Positions 38,706 to 51,707 are shown, numbered from the stretch's first letter. The stretch is 64,000 nucleotides of DNA from Sacculina carcini (GCA_916048095.2 OU696577.1:7711940-7775939), one strand, 5' to 3'. Made by a program: numbers and translations. The notes: generated by a model not told the origin, from the sequence alone.

Positions 38706-39560
38706 CTGAAAAGCATAGAACTGAGTTAAGCAAAATAAATGCAAATAAATTAAATAAAATAAATAAAATAAATTCAACTTTTCAAACATAATGAATGTTG
38801 AAATTTGTTGCAATTTTAACGTTCAATCAATCATAACGTTTTATCTACGTCGTACAAAGCGTCCTCCATAAATAAGTTGGCGTGGAATGCAAGATAAATC
38901 GTCACATCGACAGATCTGGCGAAACTCCAAGCGAAGAATATAAAATTAAACATAGTACTGATTATAACAGTTTGATAGAGCGAAAATATACATTATAATG
39001 TAGCATATAAATACAACTACCTGGACCCGGCGTCTCTAAGAACCTCAGCGCGAGTGGTGATGTAGAGTATTATTATCGACGCGGCTCATACAACTATGAC
39101 ATTAGGAGCCTAACACACTAAATGAAATCAACAATATGAATTCAAACAAAAACCTCTTTCAGTGCGAAGTCAAGCAAGCGGAATTTACATTTAGTTATCA
39201 ACCGTGAACGCTCACAGAAGTATAAAGTTTTGTTGAATTTGAGAAAAGACGTTTGTGGAACAGCATGTTTACTTTGACGCACGTTGACGGTATTTCTACA
39301 GATATTTTCACCGTGTGAATTTCGGCATTGTAAAAAGCGTTGAATTAATTCGGAGCGCTGCTTTCTTGGGGAGAGGCTTAGAACACTCGGTAATTATTTT
39401 TATGGTATCAAATTTACGATGGGATTACGGCGGCTGTTTTCCAGTGCCTACTAGCATTTTGGCCTGCTTCAATGAAGTGATTGGCTTGTTTTAACATTTG
39501 TGCGGTTGCATGGTTATCGGTTCTTGCGTGCTGTTCATCACTGTCGTGGCGTAGATAAGA
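38706..39560. promoter_or_regulatory. Divergent intergenic/5' region between ELOVL4-like and EEF1AKMT2
   Basis: These 855 bases separate the first recognised elongase exon (-) from the methyltransferase start codon (+). They are free of long simple repeats and recognisable mobile elements, unlike almost every other kilobase here. No TATA box can be pinned down. A noncoding 5' exon of the elongase gene must lie here or further right, because its first coding exon begins at an acceptor (TTTTCAG at 38706-38712). Bidirectional promoter activity is inferred from position only. Confidence 0.4.
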
Positions 39561-40136
39561 ATGATGCAGACCGAAGAGTTATGCGGCTCGGAACTCGGCA
39601 CCAAAGAGTAGTAAGTTCAGTTCTTCTATTTATGTTTAGTTTTTGGATCTGGGAATTTAATGATAGATGATTAATTTGGTTAATTTTTTTCCTGGTTCTG
39701 TTTTTGCTTTTCAACATGTAATATACATCATACGATACTGAAGGAAATATAAGGAAGTTCATACACAGGAAGTTCATATAATGAAACCAACAGGAAGTTC
39801 ATATAATGTATCTGCATGCATTTATTCTTGTTTGTATCAATCGTAGGTGTTTGTATTTAGTAGTTTTACTGACCTAGATAAGGTATTCCTAAAGGTATTT
39901 CCTTATCTTTATTATCAAAAGTGAGCGTGTTGTTTGCTATTTATATACATTCTCTTATTGCAGACTTGTCTATATACTGTGCCTGCATTATTTTGCATTT
40001 GTCTGAATATAACAAGTACACTTTTTATACGATAAATATGGATTTATATTTATTGTAATTTTTTTTAATTTTACTCATGTCTATAAGAGTTCGAGGGATT
40101 GTTAGCTGAGTTTAATTATGACACCATGTGTTTGTA

Positions 40137-40167
<31 letters not shown>

Positions 40168-40402
40168 TCAGCTGGCAGAAGGCATACGCCGCCGAAGTGC
40201 GCAATTTCCTCCACCACAAAGACGTGGGTGAAGTGTGGTTTGGCGAGGAGAGCATTGACAGAGTTATCAGGTGAGTTTAACCAGCAAACAGCCATTCTGC
40301 TCAATATGGTGAAGCCAATTGACAAAATATACCAATGCAAAATGTACGACACTATGAGGATAATAAAACTGTATATAAAAGTAGAAAAAATTAATATATA
40401 TG

Positions 40403-40485
<83 letters not shown>

Positions 40486-43400
40486 TAGCATTAAAACCCG
40501 CCCGTTGTGCGGAGGAATTCATAAAATGGAATTAATATTAATAATAATTCATATTCATAAAAATATTCCAAATTAAAAAAGAAAATGAAAACTCATCAGT
40601 GTCTTACTCAATAGAAAAGTTCAAGTGTTAATATTTTTATTTTTATTTTGACATAATATTTTCCCTCAGACCGCCTCATATATAAACCAACCCATTGTGC
40701 GGAATAATTCAGAACTCAAACACGTAACAAACAATGAAAATCCTAGCATGTAAACCCGCCCGTCGTGCGAAACCGTTCATACTATTAAATTTGTACTACT
40801 ATTCACTACTACTACTTTTGTACATACTATTCACTTCATGAGAGAGAAGAAATGTGAATTAAAAAAGAGTGGAGTAAACCCATACAAAAGTCTAAATTTC
40901 TATATTTTCATATTTATTTTCACAAAATAGTTTTCCTAAACCGCCTCATATTTATACATGCCCGTCGTGCTGAATAATTCAGAACTCAGACACGAAACAA
41001 TGAAAAATGACTACACTTTTTCATCATAATGTTTCCAAAATATTTTATAACTTAATATCACCGTCTAGCATTGAAACCCGCCAGTTGTGCGGAGCAATTC
41101 ATAAGATGAAATTCATATTTAATTCATAAACATATTGCAAATTAAAAAAGAAAACAGATATACTCATTAAAATCTTACTCAATTGAAAAGTCTAAATTCA
41201 ATTATATTTTTGACAACATATTTTCCTTCAGCCCGTCTCATATTTAAACCCGCCCGTCGTGCTGAACAATTTATAAAATAAAATGCATATTCAATCCATA
41301 AAATAAAATGCATATTCAATCCATAAAATCCATATTCAATCCATAACTGAATACAAATTAAAAAGCAAAACATTTAACCTTTTCCCTCGAACAGCCTCAT
41401 ATTTAAACCCGCCCGTCGTGCGGAACAATTAAGCCCCAACACCAATGGTTCTTTATATATAAACCAACTAATGACAACTAAATAACTAATATTCAAATGG
41501 TTCTTTATTATATAATAATGGTTTTTTATTTAATGGTTCTATATGGTACAATAATTCAGTAGTTTACTTTGTTCCCAGTAGCATTTTATCCGCCCGTCGT
41601 GCGGAACAGTTAAGCCCCTGATCTATACCATTGAACCCGCGCAATTATGTCACCTCATATTCAAGCATACATACACAGACAGACAGATAATTTCTTCTTT
41701 ATGTATATATATACCATTGAACCTGCGCAATTATGTCACCTCATATTCAAGCATACATACACAGACAGACAGATAATTTCTTCTTTATGTATATATACAT
41801 TTTTTGCTTTTCAATTTGTATTCATTATATTTCATGGATTTGATATGAATTTTATTGTATGAATTGTTCCGCACGACGGGTGGGTTTAAAAAAGTGTTTT
41901 TAGATCATTTTTTCAAATGGTTCATTTAAAAAAAGGTTTTTTTTATAAATAAAAATGTTCCGCGGGCAGCAACTATAGACAATAGAACGTTCAATTTACC
42001 CTGTAGAATTAATCCATACACAAAACCAATGGATTTGACTTCAAGATGCAGAACGGATCGTGTTCGAGTTCTGAATTATTCAGCACGACGGGCGGGTTTA
42101 AAAATGACTCAGGCGGACTGAGGGGAAATATGTTGTCGAAATAAAAATAATTAAACTTATAATTTTCAATTGATAAATATTTTTATGAGTGTACCCTATT
42201 TCATTTTTATTTTTCCATATTTTTTATGAATTGAATATGAATTTCATGTTATGAATTGCTCCGCACAACGGGCGGGTTTTAATGCTATATATATACATAA
42301 AGAAGAAATTATCTGTCTGTCTGTGTATGTATGCTTGAATATGAGGTGACATAATTGCGCTGGCTCATGGTTCGCTGGTTCAATTATCAGGGGCTTCAAA
42401 CGCAAACGAAGCGATGGCTCATTTTTATGAAATAAAAATGTCCCGCGGGCAGCAATAAAACGTTCAATTTCACCGTATAGAATGAATTCATATACAAAAC
42501 TAATGGATTTGACTTCAAGAACCAGAACGGATGGTGTTCGAGTTCTGAATTTTTCCTCACGTCGGGCGGGTTTAAATATGAGGCGGGTTGAGTGAAAATA
42601 TTTTGTCAAAATAAAATTAAAAATAATGAAATTTAGACTTTTCAATTGACGACACGTGTGGTATAATTCAGAACACAAACACGAAACAAACAATGAAAGA
42701 TGATGAAATCTTTTCATCAGACTGTTTCCAAACCATATTTATTACTTAACATGATTCCCCAATATCATTTGCTTAAGTACTATTTCACTTTTACCGCTAT
42801 AATATTTATTGTTAAAATTTATATATTTTCCGCTATCATTAAAACCCAATATAACCTGAGTCAAACCTACCCAACCCAACCCAACCATTCAATCTTGACC
42901 GCTCTCAGCCTAGTCTGAGGTGATTTAACTTATTAGTTTGTGATCACAAAATATACTGATGCGATCATAATTTGTAATCAGAAGACTGAGATTATCTACC
43001 CCAGGGGTCCCAAACACGCGGCCCACCAATACTTTTCTCTCAACCTGCCAATATAGTATCGGGACCAAACTGTAAGGTAGCTAAATTCACATTTGTTGCA
43101 TAATGCGATATAATTTTACACCATTATCATATTATCTCATAATTCCCGGTTAATGCTTCCACTAATGCATCATATTCATACAGTTGTTATTTTTTGGATT
43201 ACATCGATAATGCAGCCCTTGATATTACAGCCGATATTATATTATGCAATCTATATTCTGCTACGTATTATTCCTAATACATATATCATCAGATCGCAAA
43301 ATATATTTAAAGGTTCACATCATTCTCCAAAATCATTTGCTTAAGAGCTATTCTACTTTTATCGCTAGAATATTTACTGCTAGCAAAATATCATATACCT

Positions 43401-45872
43401 CGCTATCATTTAAACCCACTCTTTATAGATACATTTAATTCGCCCGTCGTGCGGAACAGTTTATAAAATATAATTAATATTCATTTCATAAAAAATTAGT
43501 GCAAATTGAAAAAGAAAAACAAACCCACAGGAAAGTTTTAGCTAATATAAAAGTTTAAATGTGAAATTTATGTTTCAATTTAGAAAACATGTTTTTCCAC
43601 AACCCGCCTCATATTTAAAGCTGCCCGTCGTGCGGAATAATTCAGAACTTAAACACGAAACAAACACAAAGAAAATTGATGAAATACGACCAATAGAAAA
43701 GTCAAATTTGTAAATTCTTGTTTTAATTATTGACGATGTTTTTCCCTCAACACTACTCAAATTCACACCCGTCCTTCGTGTGTAGTAATTCAGAGGTGTA
43801 ACACTATCAAAACAATGAAACATCTCTATAATTCCAGATTAATGCTTCCTCTAAAACAGCATATGCATATACTTGGCATTGCATGATATTACAACCCGTA
43901 TCCTTATGCAACTTACGCTTATGCAGGTTGAAATTAAACCAATTAAATTATACAGTAAAATTCAGTAGTTTACTTTGTTCCCAATAGCATTTTACCCGCC
44001 CGTCGTGCGGAACGTTATTGAGGACAATAAAGCCTTTATATTCAGTAGAGTGTAGCATTAATTAAACTCTACCAATAAAACCACACCATCCATGCTTGGA
44101 GCTAATATGATGCATTCTTAATTGTGATTGGGCTTCAGTGAAATTAATCGGTGTATATTCCTGTGTAATCGCAAGTGCGTATAATAGCTGTCAAATTGGT
44201 AATATGTGCTTTTGACTTTACACCGCCGTAACTTCTTTCAGATACACTTTGGAAAATTAAAAATTATACCGTATTGTAGAGAACAAGATTTCTAGCACGA
44301 TGGTATAATTTATTTTTATGTGCAACAAATAGAGACTGAGAAATAGTAGAAAAATGAATTAATTTTACTCGCCCGGTGTTCAAGTGTAATTTTGGATGTA
44401 TTCGAGAATTTTGCCAATTTTACACGTATTTTGTATCATTTGTGGGTATAAATTATAACTTATCTTGTAGAACACAAAATTATCTACACAGTAGTATATT
44501 CCTGTGTAATCGCAAGTGCGCATAATAGCTGTCAAATTGGCAACATGACATTTTGACTTTACATCGCCGTAACTTCCTTTAGATACACTTTGGAAAATTA
44601 AAAATTATACCGTCTTGTAGAAAACAAAATTTCTAGCACGATGGTATAATTTATTTTAATGTATAACAAATAGTTACTGATAACTAGTAGAAAAATGAAT
44701 TAATTTTAGTCGCCCGGTGTTCAAGTGTAATTTTGGATGTATTTGAGAATTTTGCCAATTTTACACGTTTTTGTATCATTTGTGGGTATAAATTATAACT
44801 TTTTTTGTAGAACACAAAATTATCTACACAGTAGTATATTCCTGTGTAATCGCAAGTGCGCATAATAGCTGTCAAATTGGCAACATGACATTTTGACTTT
44901 ACATCGCCGTAACTTCCTTTAGATACACTTTGGAAAATTAAAAATTATACCGTATTGTAGAAAACAAAATTTCTAGCACGATGGTATAATTTATTTTTAT
45001 GTTTAACAAATAGTTTCTGAGAAATAGTAGAAAAATGAATTAATTTTAGTCGCCCGGTGTTCAAGTGTAATTTTGGATGTATTTGACAATTTTGCCAATT
45101 TTACACATTTTTTGTATCATTTGTGGGTATAAATTATAACTTTTCTTGTAGAACACAAAATTATCTACACAATAGTATAATTTCTATAGCTGTACTATTG
45201 CTGGTTTATGAGGAATAGATAGGGGAATATTGACCAAAATATTCACGTTTTTGTGCGATAATTATGCCTTTTTGACTTTGTCATTTACACTTCACACCGC
45301 CGTAACTTTTTTTAATACACTTTGAAAACTTAATAATTATACCGTGTTGTAGCAAACAAAATTCCCAGCATGATGGTATTATTTATTTAGATGTGTGATA
45401 ATTAGTTTTTGATAAATAGAGAAAAAAGTATAGAAAATCGGACGCGTGGAGTTTAAATATAATTTTGAATATAGATTGAAATTTTGTCATGTTTACATCT
45501 TTTATGTTCTATTTTTGGATATGAATTATAACCTATCTTGTAGAACAGAAAATTTTCTACACAGTGGTATAATCTGTATTACTGTACCATTTCTGGTTTA
45601 TGAGGAGTAGATGTAGGAATATTGACCAAAATTTTCGCATTTTTCAGGGTTCATTTTGTCTTTTCACCGCGATAACTTTTTTTGGTTTTATTTTTAAAAT
45701 TTGAAATTTATCCTATCGCGTAGACAAGGAAATTTCCAGCGTAATGGTATAAATTATTGGCGGGTACATTAAGTGGTTACCGAGTAGCAGCTTGCTGAAA
45801 ATGTGACCAAGGAGGGTGGGACAGACAAACACACAGACAGACAGACACACAGAGGATCTCTTTTATATATAT

Positions 45873-45947
<75 letters not shown>

Positions 45948-48900
45948 TAATACTACTGTTTTACTGATAAATAAATATATATTGTTGGTGAAAAGCCGAC
46001 AAATTGTCACTTAACCCCTAATTGAGAGCTGGGTCAAATGTTCTGATTAACTCTGCGTTCTGAAGAGAAGTGTGTGCAGAGCCGTTGCGAGGACTTATGA
46101 GGCTCCCCCCGAAGACAACACTTGGGGCCCCTCCCGAAGGCAGCACTTAGGGCCCCCATTATAAATAAACCATCAAATAATGAATATATCTATTATACAC
46201 AATCACACAATACAAGCTCAGGTGAAAACATCTGAGCAAAAAGGTAAAGGCTATACATAATATGATAATATGTAATGTCATACGTGAAGCAACGGGGCCC
46301 CCTCAACACTCGGGCCCCCCCCCGGCCGGGGGGTACGGGGGGCGGTTGCTACGGCTCTGTGTGTGTGTGCGTGTGTGTATGTGAGTGTGAGAGTGTGTGT
46401 GAGAGTGTGTGTGTGTGTGTGAGTGTGGGTAGCACGTGCTCAGGAGTAGACAAATGAATGTTGAATGTTTTTCAGATTATTCGCGACAATTGAGAGAGTA
46501 TATTTTTAATCACTTTATTAAAGTTTATTAATAATATCAGTATTTAAAATTACGCCTTTATTTTTACCTTTACTAAATGTTTGTTCATTATAATTTATCC
46601 GGTCTGAGTGTTGTACAGAACCAACACTGTAACTCGAAACTGTAACCGGCTTTCAACAAGTGAAATTGTTTTTTTTCTGTGGAATACAAAAGTCATTACA
46701 AATCATTTTCATATGAAATTCTCGCCAATATGAATTCGTCCACTATTTTGTGATTGTTGCCAGTGTCATTCTTTAATCACATTTTCTTATGCGTTCACTT
46801 ATGCGATTAGTGAATTTATATGAGAAATTTGATTTGATTTCTCTATTTCCAGGTATCTTGAAGACTGTCCATTCGGCAAGGATTCGTCTGTTTTGGATAT
46901 TGGATGTGGCAACGGACTTTTCCTCGTTGAAATGGTACACAATGCAACTTTGATCAGTTTGATCAGTACATCTACTCCCTGTCAGCTATATTTTTCTATT
47001 AAACAGTCGTATTTATGCGTTAAATCGCCCTGTGAATGTCTATATAATGAACTGAACGTACATTTTTAAGTGTGTTCTTTGAAAAAAATTTCTGAAGTGT
47101 TTGTGTTATTCTTTATTCTGCCTCTTTGTTGAGTTTTTTTCTTTCTTCACTTTTGATTTCTGTCATTAGTATATTAACGGTATTAGGCGTACTGCTTTTT
47201 CTTGCCCAATTGTTTGCCATTTTTCTGTGAGCACTTTTGTGCTGTATGCACGCCGTTCTCGAAATGATTCGGTGAGTTAAGCCATTACACTAAATTATTA
47301 CAATACATTCGTTATACATTATACTTTCGTTATTCGTTATACATTCGTACGCTGAAGTAAAACAAAGATGTTTATGTATTTTATGTAGCTTGTATACGTT
47401 CTGTGTAACGTTTTTGCGAATTTTATATAGCGCGTTGCTGTGTATGTGAATGTGTAGTTGTGGGTATTTGTAGTGTATGCGTGTGCCAATTCATTTGTGA
47501 ATGATTTAACTTGTGTGATTTCCCTTCGATATTTCTTCTGGTTGAGTTTTTGGGTGTCGCTTGAATTGTGCTTGGACTCACATACTAACTTAGCTCATTT
47601 TTGTTTAATTACTCACAGCTTTTGGGCACTTCTGGTACATGGAGCCACTACATGGTGGTAATAGTGCACTTGCACTCATCCCATTTCACTGCATTTAAAA
47701 TATAAATACACGAACCATTTTTAATAATATTAAAATAAGTGGATTAATTGCCATGCTATTTATGAGACTAGACATGCCGCCATCTAGCGGTAGAAACTTG
47801 AACTAACTGTTGTGTAGGGCGCTACAGTGTGTGTGTGTGTGTGTGTGTGTGTGTTGAAGGCATGCGAGGGATACACTCGACTGACCGGGGTTGATTATTC
47901 GGAGGATGCTGTCAAACTAGCTCGTCTTGTGGCCGCCGACAAGAAGGTGCAGGTTAATTATCAGGTGTGTATCAGCTTACTTATTATCAGGTGTGTATCA
48001 GGTTACTTATTATCAGGTGTGTATCAGGTTACTTATTATGAGGTGTGTATCAGGTTACTTATTATCAGGTGTGTATCAGGTTACTTATGAGGTGTGTATC
48101 AGGTTACTTATGAGGTGTGTATCAGGTTACTTATAGACATGTATCAGGTTACTTATTATCAGGTGTGTATCATGTTACTTATTATCAGGTGTGTATCATG
48201 TTACTTATTAGCAGGTGTGTTTCAGGTTACTTATTATGAGGTGTGTATCAGGTTACTTATTTTCAGGTGTGTATCATGTTACTTATTATCAGGTGTGTAT
48301 CATGTTACTTATTAGCAGGTGTGTATCAGGTTACTTATTAGCAGGTGTGTATCAGGTTACTTATTATCAGGTGTGTATCAGGTTACTTATTATCAGGTGT
48401 GTATCAGGTTACTTATTAGGCGTGTATCAGGTTACTTATTAGGTATGTATCAAGTTACTTATCAGGTTACTAGTCAGGCGCCGAGTAATAATGTAATGTG
48501 TAATGTGAATCTACCAGGCTTCTAATCAAGCATGTTGTTTCGTAATGTATGACTCGTTGATTTACAATGTTGGCTTGTATGATTGCATATTATCATTAAT
48601 TACAGGTAAATCCAGTAGCATGGGGGAAGAGTGCAAGTGCACTATATTACCACCCTGCGATGGCCCCCATGTACTGGAAGCGCCCAAAAGATTCAGAGAG
48701 AAAGATAGTTAAAAAAGCAAGCAGCTCTAGAAAGAAAGAGTTGGAAAATAAAATAAATAGATAACAATAAACAATAAACCATCATCCGAAAAACACTGCA
48801 AAATTTCACTCCGTCCACGCTACTCAATAAATAACAGCATCATATAAATACGTGATTCACTAAATTCCAACCAACAATAAATATGAATAAATATTAATAT

Positions 48901-49671
48901 ATAAGTCAATAAATAACAATCAACAGATGGTTAAAAAATAAGATTCAGTAAATAACAACAATCAACAATTAATTGGATTTAATAGATAACAGATAAATAA
49001 ATACGCGTGTTTGTGTCACACTATCAGGTGGCCGACATTTGTGCGCCACATGGTCTCATGTTGTCTGTCAGCACTGCTACGTCGGCTGAATATCCTCGCC
49101 AGTTTGATATTTGTCACGACAAGGGCACCTATGACGCCGTCAGTCTGTCTCCACACGAACCATCACGCCTCAGACAACGGTATTCACTCATAAGTGCCTC
49201 TTCAGTCGTCCTGTCCTTACACGTGTGTATGTATGTATGTATGTGTGTGTGTGTATGTACGGCGCCAAAGATCATAGCGCCGCCTTTATTTTCTGAAAAA
49301 GATATTGTTTATGTGTGTGTGTGTGTGTGTTTATGATTGTGTAGGTGTGTGTGTTTGAGTGTGTGTCAGCATGTTTGTCTATGTGTGTGTGTGCGAATGT
49401 GTAGATGTATATGTGTGGATATGTGTATATATATATGAATATGCCTGTGTTGATATTGTTGTTCAGCTACATAGAGAACGTACACGGTGTATTGTCGCAC
49501 GCCGGCCGCCTGATTATCAGCTCATGCAACTGGACCGGTGATGAGCTAGCTAGTCAGCTGGCTGGCTGGTTCAGACACGAACACACCGTGGACACGCCAC
49601 AACTGTCTTATGCCGGCGTGACCGGTACTGTTGTCTCTTGTGTGGTCTTCAGCAAATGCGCTCGCCAATGA
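39561..49671 (+). CDS. EEF1AKMT2: EEF1A lysine methyltransferase 2 (METTL10), complete, six exons
   Basis: Exons: 39561-39610, 40172-40270, 46853-46934, 47860-47964, 49028-49179, 49467-49671. They total 693 bases, 230 residues; human METTL10 is slightly longer at the N-terminus. The ATG follows an in-frame TAG at 39552-39554, which fixes the start. The order of blocks matches the family: LGTKEYWQKAY, GEVWFGEESIDRVIR, SAM-binding motif I VLDIGCGNG (63-71), the acidic post-I loop GVDYS (87-91), HDKGTYDAVSLSP (142-154) and SSCNWTGDEL. It is a class I seven-beta-strand methyltransferase. In human and yeast this enzyme methylates a lysine of translation elongation factor eEF1A. No key residue appears lost. 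The 3' end of exon 4 lies inside a 26-bp minisatellite that fills the start of intron 4. Intron 2 (6.6 kb) holds a Helitron-like mosaic. The gene is head-to-head with the elongase gene. Confidence 0.95.
40390..40484. repeat. (TA)n tract at a Helitron-like 3' end
   Basis: An almost pure TA run of about 95 bases adjoins the CTAG terminus of the element to its right. Confidence 0.85.
40485..45873 (-). mobile_element. Helitron-like mosaic with iterated 3' hairpin motifs
   Basis: Read on the minus strand it starts TCTATATATATAAAAGAGA (45873) and ends CCGCACAACGGGCGGGTTTT then AATGCTAG at 40485, with TA tracts on both sides. The 5' 1.8 kb (45873-44080) is an inverted relative of 6941-8500, with the same 330-400-base units. 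The rest contains the motif CCCGCCCGTCGTGCGGAAnAATT about 15 times, in both orientations, plus a nested short Helitron-like copy at 42292-42650 (+). No helicase is encoded. It fills most of EEF1AKMT2 intron 2. Confidence 0.65.
42292..42650 (+). mobile_element. Short Helitron-like element, third copy
   Basis: It begins ACATAAAGAAGAAATTATC and follows the copies at 8750-9654 closely, but lacks the terminal hairpin at its right end, where the sequence changes near 42650. Confidence 0.6.
45874..45945. repeat. (TA)n tract at a Helitron-like 5' end
   Basis: About 70 bases of TA repeat adjoin the TC terminus at 45873. Confidence 0.85.
46077..46359. mobile_element. hAT-type MITE (CAGAGCCGTTGC), copy 1
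   Basis: Inverted ends CAGAGCCGTTGCGA and GGTTGCTACGGCTCTG. The flanks AGTGTGTG and TGTGTGTG match at 7 of 8 positions. An inverted copy is at 57951-58209; a short piece is at 27435-27465. Confidence 0.8.
46380..46852. other. EEF1AKMT2 intron 2, 3' part
   Basis: A TG/GAGTG patch (46360-46430) followed by AT-rich DNA. The acceptor TTTCCAG at 46846-46852 has an ordinary pyrimidine tract (CTCTATTTCCAG). Confidence 0.5.
46935..47859. other. EEF1AKMT2 intron 3
   Basis: Mostly unique AT-rich sequence, a CTCF-like motif at 47776-47792, and a (TG)n tract at 47828-47853 just before the acceptor. Confidence 0.5.
47776..47792 (-). promoter_or_regulatory. CTCF-like motif
   Basis: The minus strand reads ACCGCTAGATGGCGGCA, which fits the bilaterian CTCF core CCASYAGRKGGCR at 12 of 13 positions. 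A single motif match has a modest chance of being real. Confidence 0.3.
47953..48475 (+). repeat. Minisatellite of about 26 bp copying the exon 4 splice donor
   Basis: The unit is GTGTGTATCAGGTTACTTAT followed by TATCAG, in about 20 copies, some shortened to 20-22 bases. The first unit overlaps the end of EEF1AKMT2 exon 4 (AATTATCAG/GTGTGT at 47964/47965), so each full unit repeats the junction TTATCAG/GTGTGT. Confidence 0.9.
48476..49027. other. EEF1AKMT2 intron 4, 3' part
   Basis: AT-rich DNA with AATAAATA-type repeats. The acceptor CACTATCAG/GTGG at 49027 resembles the minisatellite unit. Confidence 0.5.
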
Positions 49672-50123
49672 GTCCAGGGGCGTAGTCAGATAGGTGGGGT
49701 ATTATCCACGCCTTCCCCCAATAAGTGAACCCATATTGGGTTACAGTAGACGCCAAATGATTGCACGCACGAGTGTTGATATACATTTACATGTAAATTG
49801 GTGATAAAATGGAAGTCCCTCACTTTCAACATCACGTGGGATAAGTATACATATTTTTTCATGACTGACATCGAACCCCATGTGTTGACTTCTACCAGGA
49901 TACTTGAAATACTCAGGAGAAGTGTTGTTTGAGCATTATTAGAGGTCGTTTTGTGTTTGGTGGCAACCGCTCTCTCTCTGTTGTGCCAGCTATCAAACAT
50001 TTGGCCTGTACGTTTTCAGTCATTGGTAGTCAAAAATGATCAATCAATATAAAAACAGCAAACAATTGTTGATTGTGAAATAATGTTCACTCATGCCGTC
50101 AATACAAAATGATGTTCTTGTTG

Positions 50124-50162
<39 letters not shown>

Positions 50163-50620
50163 AAAATAGCCCGTGTGACAAATCGGAGTGATTGAATCCT
50201 GTCCCTCTCATCCCAATACAAAATTCTCGCTACGCCTATGAAGTGGGCACGCGCACCAAATGGGCTTCAATTGCCCGTCCGTAGTGTGCGTGTGTGTGTC
50301 GGTATTCAGGGAGAATATTAAGTTTTATATTTTAGACAGAATTTTGTAAATATTTTTTATGTTAATACATACAACTCAAAAAAGGAGTTGAAACTTACAA
50401 CTAATTTTTTTTTAATCAATAACTCCCGAGTGTATGATGTGCAGACAAAATGCGTCACGAAACAATTGCATAGCGATTAGTATTTATTATTGTGCTGATA
50501 CAATAAACCCGCTTCGTTGAAGATACTCTAAACACACTGGACACTGTGAATTTATTGCAAACACGCAACACTCCTCCGCATTTCATTTGCATATAATTCG
50601 ATAAATACACTATAATTTCA
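49672..50620. other. Convergent intergenic region between EEF1AKMT2 and the TPR gene
   Basis: AT-rich with a short (TA)n tract (50129-50160). The 3' UTRs of both genes should lie here. No other gene is recognised. Confidence 0.5.
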
Positions 50621-50621
50621 C

Positions 50622-50745
50622 AGTGACTAGATATAGCTGACAAGTTTGGTGAATAAAGCTAGCGCAATCCGTACATCACCACCGCTCACAAAACCGTTCA
50701 GTTTCATGCGATCGAAACCGTTGCGAAAAGCAAACAGCACAATCC
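50622..50745 (-). CDS. Possible alternative terminal exon of the TPR-like gene
   Basis: The minus strand encodes GIVLFAFRNGFDRMKLNGF and ends LFTKLVSYI before TAG at about 50622. It is in phase with a donor at 50971 (TCA/GTGAGT) in the last recognised exon. The acceptor (GCCGAG/GGG) is weak though preceded by (TG)n. It may replace or add to the C-terminus given in the main entry. Confidence 0.35.
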
Positions 50746-50785
50746 CCTCGGCGTGTTAGACACACACACACACACACACACACAA

Positions 50786-51707
50786 TCATTGTGTTGTTGC
50801 GACGGCCGACAACTCGACCGGCTTTCTGTCATTCTTCCAGGCGTGCAGTGCGGCCAAATCTCGGCCTCCTGCTTGGTAAATCAGCTGAATGTGTGCGGGC
50901 AGGGCGAGCTGAGCGGCGGCCGCGCCCACCAGCACGGCACTAGTGTCGGCCAGCCGCGACGTGCGACTCACTGAGGTTGGTCTTGCGCCAGCGCCAGCGG
51001 CGGCGGCGGCGATTACGTGTTGCTGGGCTCGTTTAAACTGACACAATGCCGCCTGTACGTCGGCCTATTCATTACACACACACACACACACATCATGGAC
51101 ACACACATATATATGCACACGTAACAAACATATATACACACAGAGACGCACACACACACACCGGAACACACAAACACATACATAATCTCGACTCTTCACA
51201 CACACATCATGGCTAACCATACGCACACGCGCATACAAGCACACACACACTCGCGCGCACACACATACACACATTACATTATGAATTACATTATGGAAAA
51301 CATTTATATAGCGCCCTACACCTAGAGGGTCTCTAAGGCGATGTACACACACACACACACACACACACTAACACAAATGCATGCATTCACAAGGTAAAAG
51401 ATGGAGAGAGAGAGGGAGCAAAGAGAGAATCACACCTCATATTCATCACTAGTATAAAACACACACACACGCATACATCACACCCGGGACGGCAGCCTAA
51501 AACGTTGACCGTCCCGGGCGACAGATACACCTTGACCTACTTACTTTGTGCGAGTCAGGGCGCGCCAGATGTAGACAGCCCAGTTCAATGCAGGCACGCA
51601 CCACTTGGCGGTAGACGCGACGCTGTGAGCCGATATAGTAGCAGTACTGCAGCTGATCCACGGCCATCGACCTATTGCCCAACCTGCACACTCACACACA
51701 CACACAC

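Noticed and set aside
40495-44020. Regularly repeated CCCGCCCGTCGTGCGG motifs, first considered as a CRISPR-like array
   Set aside because: Spacing is irregular, orientation varies, the DNA is animal, and the motif is the hairpin end of Helitron-like elements.
48000-48525. Frames of the form CIRLLIIRCVSGYLLSGVYQ repeated, resembling a membrane protein repeat
   Set aside because: It is the translation of the 26-bp intronic minisatellite; the exon ends at 47964.
50753-50974. Plus-strand frame overlapping the TPR-like gene
   Set aside because: It is a shadow of the minus-strand exon and starts in a CA repeat.
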